Source: Cupriavidus pauculus | GTDB taxonomy: Bacteria; Pseudomonadota; Gammaproteobacteria; Burkholderiales; Burkholderiaceae | Assembly: GCF_008693385.1 (NCBI RefSeq) | Contig: NZ_CP044067.1 | Location: forward strand, 1,676,501 to 1,740,500 | DNA length: 64,000 nucleotides | Reading direction: 5' to 3' | Shown here: positions 1 through 7,786 of the stretch, one piece after another | Position numbering within the stretch: position 1 is the first letter of the stretch | Layout: every line of letters begins with the position of its first letter | Made by a program: the position numbers and the translations under genes | Notes under the pieces: model-generated | Databases searched by the model: none | Seen by the model: the letters and a program-made list of their open reading frames with translations, nothing else | What the model was told of the DNA's origin: nothing

Positions 1-3000
1 GCGCTCGACGCGCCGGACGGATCGCCGCTGATCGAGCGCGAACGCGTGCAGCAGGGTATCGCCCGGCTCCTCGCTTGCTTTGCCACGCGCGCGCGGCCGC
101 TGGTCCTGCTGCTCGACGACCTGCAATGGGCCGACGTGGGCACGCTGCAGGTACTCGAACGGCTCGTGCAGCATCCCACGGCCATGCCGCTGCTGCTTGT
201 CGGCGCCTTTCGAGCGCGGGAGGTCGGCGCCGAGCATCTGTTGCGCAATGGCGTGCTGGCCAACTACGGTGTGCGCGTCGCGCTCGGCCCGCTGCATCCA
301 CCCGCGCTGCTCGCGTGGCTTGCGAGCGCGTTGCGGTATGACGCGCGTGACGCAACGGAAGATGCGATGGACGATGCCGGCAATCTGGCATCGCTGAGCG
401 AGGAGATCGGCCGCAAGACCGAACACAATCCGTTCTACGTGCTGCAGCTGCTGCGCCTGCTGGCCGACGACGGACTGCTGACGTTCGACGAGGCATCGGC
501 CAGCTGGCGCTGGCAGCTCGATCGGATCGTCACGCACCCAGGCATCGGCACCGTCCTGGAACTGCTCGCGCATCGGCTCGAGCAAATGCCGACCAGCGCG
601 CAGGGCATGCTGCGTCTGCTGGCCTGCCTGGGCGATCGCGCATCGACGGAGACGATCGCCATCGCCGCGAATCTGGATGCCGCCGCCACGCAGCGCGCGA
701 TGCGCATCGCGGCCGAGGCCGGCGCGATCCACCGCGATGGCAGCGACTGGGTGTTCGCGCACGACCGTATCCGCGAAGCGGCCTACGCCTCGATCCCGCT
801 CGAGGCCCGCGCGCCCTGGCATCTGCGCATCGCGCGACGGCTGCTCGCCCATCCCGTCTCGCAGGCCGACGTCTTCTCGATGGCGACGCAGGTCGGTCTC
901 GCACGATCCGTCGTGGACGATCCCGACGAACGCCGCGCATTCGCGCGGCTCAACATCGATGCGGGCCTGCACGCGAAAGCCGCCACGGCCCACCATTCGG
1001 CGCTCGCATTCTTCCGCACGGCACTCGCCTTTCTGGGCGAAGACGACGCGAGCGAGGACGGCTTGACCGCGCGCATGCTGTGCGGCGAAGCAGAATTCAT
1101 GACCGGTGCGCTCGCGGCCGCGGAGGCACGGTTGTCCGCGCTCGAAGCCGCGGCCGGCGACGGCGTATTCGGCGCCGGCCTCGCGCGCCTGCGCGTGGCG
1201 CTGTACACGACGCTCGGCGCGTACGAGATGGCCCTGTGCGTCGGCCAGGCGTTTCTCGCGCGCGCCGGCATTCACCTGCCGCCGCAGGCTGCCGACGACG
1301 ACGTCGCGCGCGAACATGCCCAGTTGCGCGGCTGGCTCGACCGGCACGGCATCCATGGACTGCGCGCGCTGCCTGTGGCCACCGACCCGCTACGGCATGC
1401 GCTGACCGATATCGTCGCCGACCTGGTTCCCGCCGCGTTGTTCACGGACCAACGCATGTTCGACCTGTTGCTGCTGCGTGGCGTCAACCTCGCCATCGCC
1501 TACGGACACTGCGACGGATCGGCGTACGTCTACGTCTGCATGAACATGATCGTCGGCATGCGCTACGACGACTACGCAGCCTCGCGCGCATTCGGCGAAC
1601 TTGCGCTGCACCTGGTCGACGAGCGCCGCCTCGAGCGCTATCGCGGTCGCGTGTACATGGCATTCGGCGCGCTCGTCGTGCCGTGGATCATGCCCGCCCG
1701 CGCCGGATGCCATTACATCCGCCGCGCGTACGACATCACAGTGGAAAGCGGCGACCATACGTTCGCGGTGTACTGCACGCGCAACGAGGCCAGCGTCATG
1801 CTGTTCGCGGGCGATGCGCTCGACGACGTCCGCGCGACGGTCGTGCGCGGACTCGCAATCGCGCGCGACGCGAACTTCCAGCTCGTGGTGAACTCGCTGC
1901 TCGCGCAATGGGCCCTGCTCGGCCGCTTGCAGGACGCGGTCACGAACGAGGAACCGCTGCCGCCCGAACCGCCCATGGACCAGCCCGCCACGCTCGTCGA
2001 CTGCGCGTACTGGGTCCATCGGCTACAGGTCGGCCTGCTGTTCGGCGACCTCGATGACGCCCTTGCCGCACGCATCCGCGCGGAAGCGTGCGGCGATGCC
2101 GCGCGTGCGTTCGTCGAGACGGGCGACCTGCCCTTCTATGGCGCGCTGGCGTTGCTCGCATTGCCTTTCCGCCATCCGGATCAGGAAGCGGCGCTGGAGC
2201 GCCATATCGCCGACCTGTCCCGCTGGGCGCACGCATGCCCGGACAATTTCACCGCGCGCAAGGAGCTCGTCAGCGCGCAGCTCTCGCGCCTGCAGGGCCG
2301 GCCCGGCGATGCCAGCGACGCCTATGCGCGCGCCGTGCAGCACGCGCGCCGGCACGGCTTCACGCAAGTGGAAGCGCTGGCGGCGGAACTCGCCGCGGAC
2401 TTTCATGCGCACCGTGGCGACGAGATTGCCGCGCACGCCTATCTGCGCCACGCGCGCGGCGCATGGGAGCGCTGGGGCGCCACAGCGAAGGTACGTCAGC
2501 TGGAGATGCGCCATCCGGGGCTGTTCGATACCGACACGGGCACGCCGGGCGCGGGCCGCCTGCGCGAACTCGACGTCCAGGCGGTGCTGCGCATCTCCAC
2601 CGCGCTGGCGAGCAATATCGTTCCCGCGCGGCTCGTCGATACGCTGATGCAGACGGCACTGGAAAGCGCGGGTGCCGAACAGGGCGTGCTCGTGCTCGTG
2701 CGCGACGGCGTGTGGCAGGTTCCCGCGCGCGCGCAAGTGGTCGATGGCGCGATCGTCGTCACGCAGGAACCCGCCGTGCTGGGGTTCGACGTGCTGCCGG
2801 TATCGATCGTGCAGGCCGTCGCGCGGACCCACGAACGCCTCGTCATCGACGACGTGCGCGATGCCAACGCGCATGCGTCCACGTATGCGCAGGACGCGTA
2901 CCTCCGCCGCCATCAGCCCCGCTCGATCCTGTGCGTGCCGCTGATGCGCTACGCGACGCTCGTCGGCGTGCTGTATCTGGAGAACAACCTCGCGGCCAAC

Positions 3001-3876
3001 GTCTTCACCGCGGCCAAGGCCGGCGTGCTCGAGGTCATCGCGTCGCAGGCGGCATTCGCGCTCGAGAACGCGCGGCTCTACGAGGCCCTGTTCGAGCAGA
3101 ACGCGCAACGCACGCGGGCCGAGGCGCAGTTGCGCACGGCGCTCGACGAGCTCGAGCGCGCCAGCCGGCTCCGCGCGATGGGCGAACTCGTGGCATCCAT
3201 CGTGCACGAGGTGGGACAGCCGCTGGCCGCCGTGAGCACCTCCGCCAGCGCGGCGCTGCGGTGGCTCGACCACGATCCACCCGATATCGTCGAGACGCGC
3301 CAGATGCTCGCGCATATCGGTGCGAGCGCGACACGCGCCAACGCCGTCTTCCAGAACCTGCGCGCGAAATCGCGCACGACGGCGCCCCATTTCGAGCCCA
3401 TCGACCTCGGCGACGCCCTGCATGAGGCCATCACCTTCGTCGCGCGCCCGCTCGAAGCGCTCGGTGTCCTGCTGAGCCTGCATATCCCGGAGCCGCCCCT
3501 GACCGTGCATGGCGACCGCATCCAGCTCCAGCAGGTGGCCATCAACCTCCTGATGAACGGCGCCGAATCGATGGCCGGCATCCCCCGCGATGCCCGGCGG
3601 CTCTCGCTCACCTGCGTGTCCGGCACCGATGCCCGCGGCGACGCGGTCGTGCGCATCATCGTGGAGGACAGCGGGTGCGGCATCGACCCTGCCATCGCGG
3701 ACCGCCTGCTCGAGCCGTTGTTCACGACCAAGCAGAATGGCATGGGCATGGGACTCGCCATCGTCAACTCGATCGTCGATGCGCACGGCGGCCTGCTCGC
3801 CTTCGTGCCGCGCGAGCACGGCGGCACGCGCGCGACGGTCTCGCTGCCCAGGCAACGGCCCGCACACCTGACGTGA
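1..3876 (+). CDS. Multidomain ATPase/GAF sensor histidine kinase (5' partial)
   Basis: The reading frame is open from base 1, so the N-terminus lies outside the window; about 1,291 residues are visible. Near the start is an AAA-type Walker B stretch (LVLLLDDLQWAD, around bases 97-132). A long helical, TPR-like region follows. A GAF domain covers roughly bases 2560-3090. The C-terminus is a histidine kinase: H-box SIVHEVGQP with the His codon at 3205-3207, N-box NLLMNGAES, G1 box VEDSGCGID and G2 box GMGMGLAIV. No membrane segment is seen, so it is probably cytoplasmic. In this family a Ser/Thr kinase-like domain and the Walker A loop usually precede the visible part; that is expected, not seen. 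The FixJ-type regulator 62 bases downstream is the likely phosphorylation partner. Confidence 0.85.
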   Translation, partial: ALDAPDGSPLIERERVQQGIARLLACFATRARPLVLLLDDLQWADVGTLQVLERLVQHPTAMPLLLVGAFRAREVGAEHLLRNGVLANYGVRVALGPLHPPALLAWLASALRYDARDATEDAMDDAGNLASLSEEIGRKTEHNPFYVLQLLRLLADDGLLTFDEASASWRWQLDRIVTHPGIGTVLELLAHRLEQMPTSAQGMLRLLACLGDRASTETIAIAANLDAAATQRAMRIAAEAGAIHRDGSDWVFAHDRIREAAYASIPLEARAPWHLRIARRLLAHPVSQADVFSMATQVGLARSVVDDPDERRAFARLNIDAGLHAKAATAHHSALAFFRTALAFLGEDDASEDGLTARMLCGEAEFMTGALAAAEARLSALEAAAGDGVFGAGLARLRVALYTTLGAYEMALCVGQAFLARAGIHLPPQAADDDVAREHAQLRGWLDRHGIHGLRALPVATDPLRHALTDIVADLVPAALFTDQRMFDLLLLRGVNLAIAYGHCDGSAYVYVCMNMIVGMRYDDYAASRAFGELALHLVDERRLERYRGRVYMAFGALVVPWIMPARAGCHYIRRAYDITVESGDHTFAVYCTRNEASVMLFAGDALDDVRATVVRGLAIARDANFQLVVNSLLAQWALLGRLQDAVTNEEPLPPEPPMDQPATLVDCAYWVHRLQVGLLFGDLDDALAARIRAEACGDAARAFVETGDLPFYGALALLALPFRHPDQEAALERHIADLSRWAHACPDNFTARKELVSAQLSRLQGRPGDASDAYARAVQHARRHGFTQVEALAAELAADFHAHRGDEIAAHAYLRHARGAWERWGATAKVRQLEMRHPGLFDTDTGTPGAGRLRELDVQAVLRISTALASNIVPARLVDTLMQTALESAGAEQGVLVLVRDGVWQVPARAQVVDGAIVVTQEPAVLGFDVLPVSIVQAVARTHERLVIDDVRDANAHASTYAQDAYLRRHQPRSILCVPLMRYATLVGVLYLENNLAANVFTAAKAGVLEVIASQAAFALENARLYEALFEQNAQRTRAEAQLRTALDELERASRLRAMGELVASIVHEVGQPLAAVSTSASAALRWLDHDPPDIVETRQMLAHIGASATRANAVFQNLRAKSRTTAPHFEPIDLGDALHEAITFVARPLEALGVLLSLHIPEPPLTVHGDRIQLQQVAINLLMNGAESMAGIPRDARRLSLTCVSGTDARGDAVVRIIVEDSGCGIDPAIADRLLEPLFTTKQNGMGMGLAIVNSIVDAHGGLLAFVPREHGGTRATVSLPRQRPAHLT

Positions 3877-3938
3877 CCGCCGGGCGCGCTTTCTGATACC
3901 GTTGCCACTCACACCCTCACGCATTGATTCCTCTCACC

Positions 3939-4646
3939 ATGACCCACGCACCGTCGCCCCGCCCCGCGGGGAGCATCACCCGCCGCACGGGCGGCGCGGC
4001 CGGTACGCCTGAAAAGGCGGAGGCCCGGGTAGCCTATATCGTCGATGACGACGAGCTCGTGCGCGGCGCGCTAAGCAGCCTGCTGCGATCGATCCACCTG
4101 GAAGTGCGCGCGTACGGCTCCGTCGAGGAGTTCCTGGCCGCGCCGCGCCATCCGGACGCGCCATCCTGCCTCGTGCTCGACGTGCGGCTGCGCGGACAAA
4201 GTGGACTTGCATTTCAGAAGTCACTGGCCGACAGCGGCGAATCGCATATGCCGATCGTCTTCATGACCGCCCACGGCGACATCGCGATGAGCGTCAAGGC
4301 GATGAAGGCCGGGGCCGTGGACTTCCTGGCCAAGCCCTTCCGCGACCAGGACATGATCGATGCCGTGGTATCGGCGATCGAACGCGATGCGGCGCGCCTC
4401 GAGGTCGAGCGCTCGCTCAAGGACCTGCGCGCGGGCTGGGAATCGCTGACCCCGCGCGAGCGCGAGGTGCTGGAACTCGTGGCGAAGGGACTGATGAACA
4501 AGCAGATTGCCGACGTCATGGGCATCGCGCTGATTACGGCCAAGCTTCATCGCGGGCAAGCCATGCGCAAGATGGACGCCTGCTCGGTGGCCGATCTCAT
4601 GCACAAGATGCAGTTGCTCGGTCTGGGGTTCCGACCTCCCGCCTAG
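3939..4646 (+). CDS. FixJ/NarL-type response regulator
   Basis: This is a 235-residue two-domain regulator. The receiver spans about residues 30-150, with acidic residues D36-D38, phospho-acceptor D81 (in LVLDVRLRG) and the conserved Lys in LAKPF. The C-terminal LuxR-type helix-turn-helix begins at LTPREREVLELVAKG. The order receiver-LuxR HTH is typical of FixJ/TtrR regulators, which pair with soluble or PAS/GAF kinases. This fits a role downstream of the large kinase ending at 3876. An in-frame TTG lies 15 bases upstream (3924), but the ATG at 3939 is preferred. The target genes cannot be read from the sequence. Confidence 0.88.
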   Translation: MTHAPSPRPAGSITRRTGGAAGTPEKAEARVAYIVDDDELVRGALSSLLRSIHLEVRAYGSVEEFLAAPRHPDAPSCLVLDVRLRGQSGLAFQKSLADSGESHMPIVFMTAHGDIAMSVKAMKAGAVDFLAKPFRDQDMIDAVVSAIERDAARLEVERSLKDLRAGWESLTPREREVLELVAKGLMNKQIADVMGIALITAKLHRGQAMRKMDACSVADLMHKMQLLGLGFRPPA

Positions 4647-4774
4647 CGCCCTCACACTTTGGTAAGGGGTCTCCGAACCCTCGTTTGCTGGTGCGTCGCC
4701 GCGTCCCGTGGTGTCATCGCTACCGTGCCGATTGATCCATCCGATTGATCCGTTTACGGCACGAGGAGACCATC

Positions 4775-5641
4775 ATGACATTCCATCCGGACCTGCCGGG
4801 CATGATCCTGGCCGCGCTGGCTGGCCTGGGCGTGCTCGCCGCGATGCATGCATTCGTCCAGCACATGGCGATCGTGCGGCTCGCCAAGGCCATCGAAGCG
4901 CACGGCGGCGAGGGCAGCCCGCCCGTGCTGCCCGATACGGGCGTGACCGCCGTGGCCAGGCTCGCGCGCGCGATCAACGGCTGCCGCACGCGCAATGCGC
5001 AGCGCGAGACCGAACTGCTCGAGGTGCTGGCCGCTTACGCGCATGACCTGCGTACCCCGCTTCAGCGCATGCGGCTGCGCTGCGATCTGCTCGATGACGA
5101 GGACATGCACCGCGCGATGACGCGCGATCTGATCGAGATGCGCGACCTCGTGGAGGCCAGCCTCGCCTGCGCGCGGCTGCGCCGCAGCACCACCGAACCG
5201 ATGCGCCGCGTGGATGCCGACGGCCTGATCGTCCGCCTCGTCGAGGACTATCGCGATACGGGCCGCGTCGTCGAACTGCATGGCCGCGTCGGCAAACCCG
5301 TGATCACGTGCCCGCACGCGCTGCGGCGTGTGCTCGTGAACCTCATCGACAACGCGCTGCACTACGGCAGTCACGTAAGGCTGTGCGTGCGCGTGAACGC
5401 GCGAGGCCTGGAGTTTGCCGTCCAGGATTCGGGGCCGGGCATCGCGCCCGCGGAAATGGAAGCGGTGTTTGCCGCGTGGTATCGCGCGCCGGCGACGGCC
5501 ACACGCGTGCCGGGCACGGGGCTGGGCCTCGCGATCGCGCGCAGACTGGCGCTGGCGATGCGTGGCGACCTGCAACTCGAGAACCGCCACGCCGGCGGTC
5601 TCGAGGCACGACTGACGCTGCCGTTAGGACAGCTCGAATGA
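4775..5641 (+). CDS. Small membrane sensor histidine kinase
   Basis: This 288-residue histidine kinase has one N-terminal hydrophobic segment (about residues 8-28) and essentially no periplasmic sensor domain. The HisKA H-box is AAYAHDLRTPLQRM with His90. The N-box is NLIDNALHYG, the G1 box VQDSGPGIA and the G2 box GTGLGLAIA. The ATG at 4775 follows a purine-rich Shine-Dalgarno (gaggag at 4763-4768); an upstream in-frame start at 4745 lacks one. It resembles the catalytic halves of EnvZ/QseC-type kinases. No OmpR-type regulator is adjacent: the preceding gene is a FixJ-type regulator with a better-matched kinase. Its partner and signal are therefore unknown. It converges on flhE with a 7-base gap. 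Confidence 0.8.
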   Translation: MTFHPDLPGMILAALAGLGVLAAMHAFVQHMAIVRLAKAIEAHGGEGSPPVLPDTGVTAVARLARAINGCRTRNAQRETELLEVLAAYAHDLRTPLQRMRLRCDLLDDEDMHRAMTRDLIEMRDLVEASLACARLRRSTTEPMRRVDADGLIVRLVEDYRDTGRVVELHGRVGKPVITCPHALRRVLVNLIDNALHYGSHVRLCVRVNARGLEFAVQDSGPGIAPAEMEAVFAAWYRAPATATRVPGTGLGLAIARRLALAMRGDLQLENRHAGGLEARLTLPLGQLE

Positions 5642-5648
5642 CGCTGGA

Positions 5649-6116
5649 TCAGCGGTAGTTGACCGTGACCTCGTTGCTGCGCCCCTGCAGCGCCGGCAGG
5701 ATGCCCTGTCCGGGGACGCGAAAGGCAAACACGAACCCTTTCGCCGCATCGTCGCCGCGGAATGCATCGGTCTTCCCTTCGGGCGAAGACAGCAGCACGC
5801 ATCGCTCGGCATTGCAGAGATACGCTTGCAGATCGACCGGCGGCACACGCACGAAGCTGTAGCGCCATCGCACCGACGTGATCACGCCCTCCGATTGCGG
5901 CATCATGCCACTAGGCTGGATCGGCGCCGACAGCGTGCGCTGTCCGCGGCCGGTGATGGTCGGGCCGACGACGGACGCATTCCACGCGTGGCGCGATCCG
6001 AGTTCGAGCGTGGTGCGGGTCATGCCGTCGGGCGGGGCGGCAAGCGCGCCAGCCGAGGCTGCCGCGGCCAGCACGGCCGCGCAAAGAAGCGCGGGTGCAG
6101 GAGCCGGCCGCCGCAT
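5649..6116 (-). CDS. flhE: Flagellar protein FlhE
   Basis: This 155-residue protein has a Sec-type signal peptide (hydrophobic stretch ALLCAAVLAAAASAGALAA). It is recognised as FlhE from the conserved body: WNASVVGPTITGRGQ, SVRWRYSF, LCNAERCVLL and the C-terminal SNEVTVNYR, which closely matches the enterobacterial FlhE terminus. FlhE is a periplasmic accessory of the flagellar export apparatus that limits proton leakage through it. The start ATG overlaps the fliA stop (TGATG), so it is probably translationally coupled to fliA. In enterobacteria flhE follows flhA; here it closes the flhB-A-F-G-fliA block instead. Confidence 0.9.
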   Translation of the reverse strand: MRRPAPAPALLCAAVLAAAASAGALAAPPDGMTRTTLELGSRHAWNASVVGPTITGRGQRTLSAPIQPSGMMPQSEGVITSVRWRYSFVRVPPVDLQAYLCNAERCVLLSSPEGKTDAFRGDDAAKGFVFAFRVPGQGILPALQGRSNEVTVNYR

Positions 6117-6832
6117 CACAGCAGGCCGCGCAGCTGGTTGCGCAGGCGCGTAATGGCCTGGCTGCGGATCTGGCAGACCCGCGACTCGGTCACCTCGAGC
6201 ACGGCGCCGATCTCGCGCAGGTTCAGTTCCTGGTCGTAGCACAGCGACAGCACAAGCTTCTCGCGCTCCGGCAGCTTCTCGATCGCGCGAATGAGCGCCT
6301 CGCGCATGCCGCTTTCCATCAGCACCGTGAGCGGATTCGCATCGTCGGTCACGCCGAGATGCCGGTCGAGAAAATCTTCCTCGCCCGATCGCTCGAAGTC
6401 TTCGTAGTGCAGCAGCTGGCAGCCGTACACCTCGTTGAGCAGTTGCTGATATTCCTCGAGCGGCAATTCCATTTCGGCAGCCACTTCGGAATCCACGGGC
6501 GTGCGGCCGAGCTTCTGCTCGAGGCTTCGCTGCGTGCGTTCGATGCGGCGCGTGAACTGCCGCAGGCTGCGCGACTGCCAGTCGTTCGCGCGCACCTCGT
6601 CGAGCATCGCGCCACGAATGCGCTGGCTCGCGTAGGTTTCGAAACGCGCGCCATGGTTGTCTTCGTAGCGCTTGGCCGCATCGAGCAGGCCGATCATGCC
6701 GGCCTGGATCAGGTCGTCGATCTGAACGCTGGCCGGGAGCTTGGCCGCCAGTTGCAACGCGATGCGTCGCACCAGAGGCGCATGTGTCTTGACCACGTCT
6801 GCCTGTTCGAGCTTTCCCTGAATCGTGTACAT
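6116..6832 (-). CDS. fliA: Flagellar sigma factor FliA (sigma-28)
   Basis: This is a 238-residue sigma-70-family protein. Region 2 is IDDLIQAGMIGLLDAAKRY followed by RFETYASQRIRGAMLDE. Region 3 is around residues 85-150. Region 4 contains LPEREKLVLSLCYDQEL and EIGAVLEVTESRVCQI, typical of FliA. It directs RNA polymerase to late flagellar and chemotaxis promoters and is normally held by the anti-sigma factor FlgM, which is not in this window. It lies last but one in the minus-strand flagellar cluster, 135 bases after flhG, a gap that carries short tandem repeats. The length is normal for the family. Confidence 0.96.
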   Translation of the reverse strand: MYTIQGKLEQADVVKTHAPLVRRIALQLAAKLPASVQIDDLIQAGMIGLLDAAKRYEDNHGARFETYASQRIRGAMLDEVRANDWQSRSLRQFTRRIERTQRSLEQKLGRTPVDSEVAAEMELPLEEYQQLLNEVYGCQLLHYEDFERSGEEDFLDRHLGVTDDANPLTVLMESGMREALIRAIEKLPEREKLVLSLCYDQELNLREIGAVLEVTESRVCQIRSQAITRLRNQLRGLL

Positions 6833-6913
6833 GGTGGAACTCTCGGTTAATGCTGGTTACTCTGCCGGCGCCTCGTTGTTCGAAGTACCGGCTGGCTTTT
6901 GGTCGGTCTTGTT

Positions 6914-6958
6914 CTTGTCGACTTCTTTCTTGACTACTTGTTGACTGCTTGTTGACTG
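6914..6958. repeat. 11-bp tandem repeat after the flhG stop
   Basis: Four units related to CTTGTTGACTG lie end to end (6914-6924, 6926-6936, 6937-6947, 6948-6958). The last two are identical and the first two diverge, with one base between units 1 and 2. The array begins 9 bases beyond the flhG stop codon (read on the minus strand), in the 135-base gap before fliA. It shows no terminator-like hairpin. It is one of several post-stop tandem repeats in this window. Confidence 0.8.
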
Positions 6959-6967
6959 CTGTCGTAC

Positions 6968-7783
6968 TTACGCGGGCATGGCGGCAGCCATGCTTCGCGA
7001 TGCTGCCGCGTCCGCGCGCAGGGGCCAGCCATTGACGGCGCCGGCCATGCGACGCAACGCCGTGGTGGCCGCGGCGGCCGGAAAGGCCTCCACCACGCAG
7101 CGTCCGAGGTGCAGGCCGCGCACGACCAGCGGATCGACTGGCAACGCGCCCGCACTGCTCGCTTCCACACCGAGGTACTGGCCCGCCGTGCGCGCCAGGT
7201 TCCCGGTGATTGCCGCGACGGCCGCTTCGCTGGTCGCCATGTTGACGACCAGATGGAAGCGCCGGCACGCATAAAGATGGTGCAGCCGCTTGATGCACGC
7301 ATAAGCGGCCGTGATCGATGTGGCACCGGGCCGCATCACGATCACGAAGTTATGGGCCGCGCCCGCCAGCGGCGACAGCGAACCGTCCTGCATGGCGCGC
7401 GCGTCGATGACTACCGTGCGCACGTCGGGCAGTGCCCGGCCATCGAACCCGACGCCGGCCGCCACGCTGCCCGCCGGTAACACGGCCAGTCCGCTCGCGG
7501 GGCGTGTGCCCAGCGCTTCGGCCAGCGCCGTACGTCCGGCAAGCACGTCGGCGAGCGACGCGTGGGGCGTGGCCCCGGCCAGCCGCGTGGCGCGCGCGCC
7601 GTGCCGGTCTTCATCGACGAGCAGCACACGCTCGCCCTGGAGCGAGAGCGCGTTCGACAAGCCGAGCGCGACCGTTGTCGCACCCGCGCCGGGTTCGCTG
7701 GCCACGACCGCGATGCGCCGCGTCACGCGCGGTGCCAGCATGCGGCGCAGGCTTTCGGCCTGATCGGAACCGAGGATGGACAA
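6968..7783 (-). CDS. flhG: MinD-like flagellar number regulator FlhG (FleN)
   Basis: This 271-residue MinD/ParA-like ATPase family protein lies directly behind flhF, in the usual flhF-flhG order. The N-terminal DQAESLRRM (residues 7-15) matches the DQAxxLR motif by which FlhG stimulates the FlhF GTPase. The P-loop position reads EPGAGATTV (30-38). Both lysines of the deviant Walker A motif (KGGxGKT) are missing, replaced by E30 and A35. The Walker A' region VLLVDEDRHGA and switch region VVIDARAM are recognisable. The start codon is a TTG three bases after the flhF stop, with GGAGAG upstream. It should influence flagellar number and placement; whether it binds ATP normally is open. Confidence 0.88.
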   Translation of the reverse strand: MSILGSDQAESLRRMLAPRVTRRIAVVASEPGAGATTVALGLSNALSLQGERVLLVDEDRHGARATRLAGATPHASLADVLAGRTALAEALGTRPASGLAVLPAGSVAAGVGFDGRALPDVRTVVIDARAMQDGSLSPLAGAAHNFVIVMRPGATSITAAYACIKRLHHLYACRRFHLVVNMATSEAAVAAITGNLARTAGQYLGVEASSAGALPVDPLVVRGLHLGRCVVEAFPAAAATTALRRMAGAVNGWPLRADAAASRSMAAAMPA

Positions 7784-7786
7784 GGC

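Noticed and set aside
2023..3924. A 633-codon antisense frame under the first kinase gene
   Set aside because: Shadow of the GAF/histidine kinase coding sequence; no domain.
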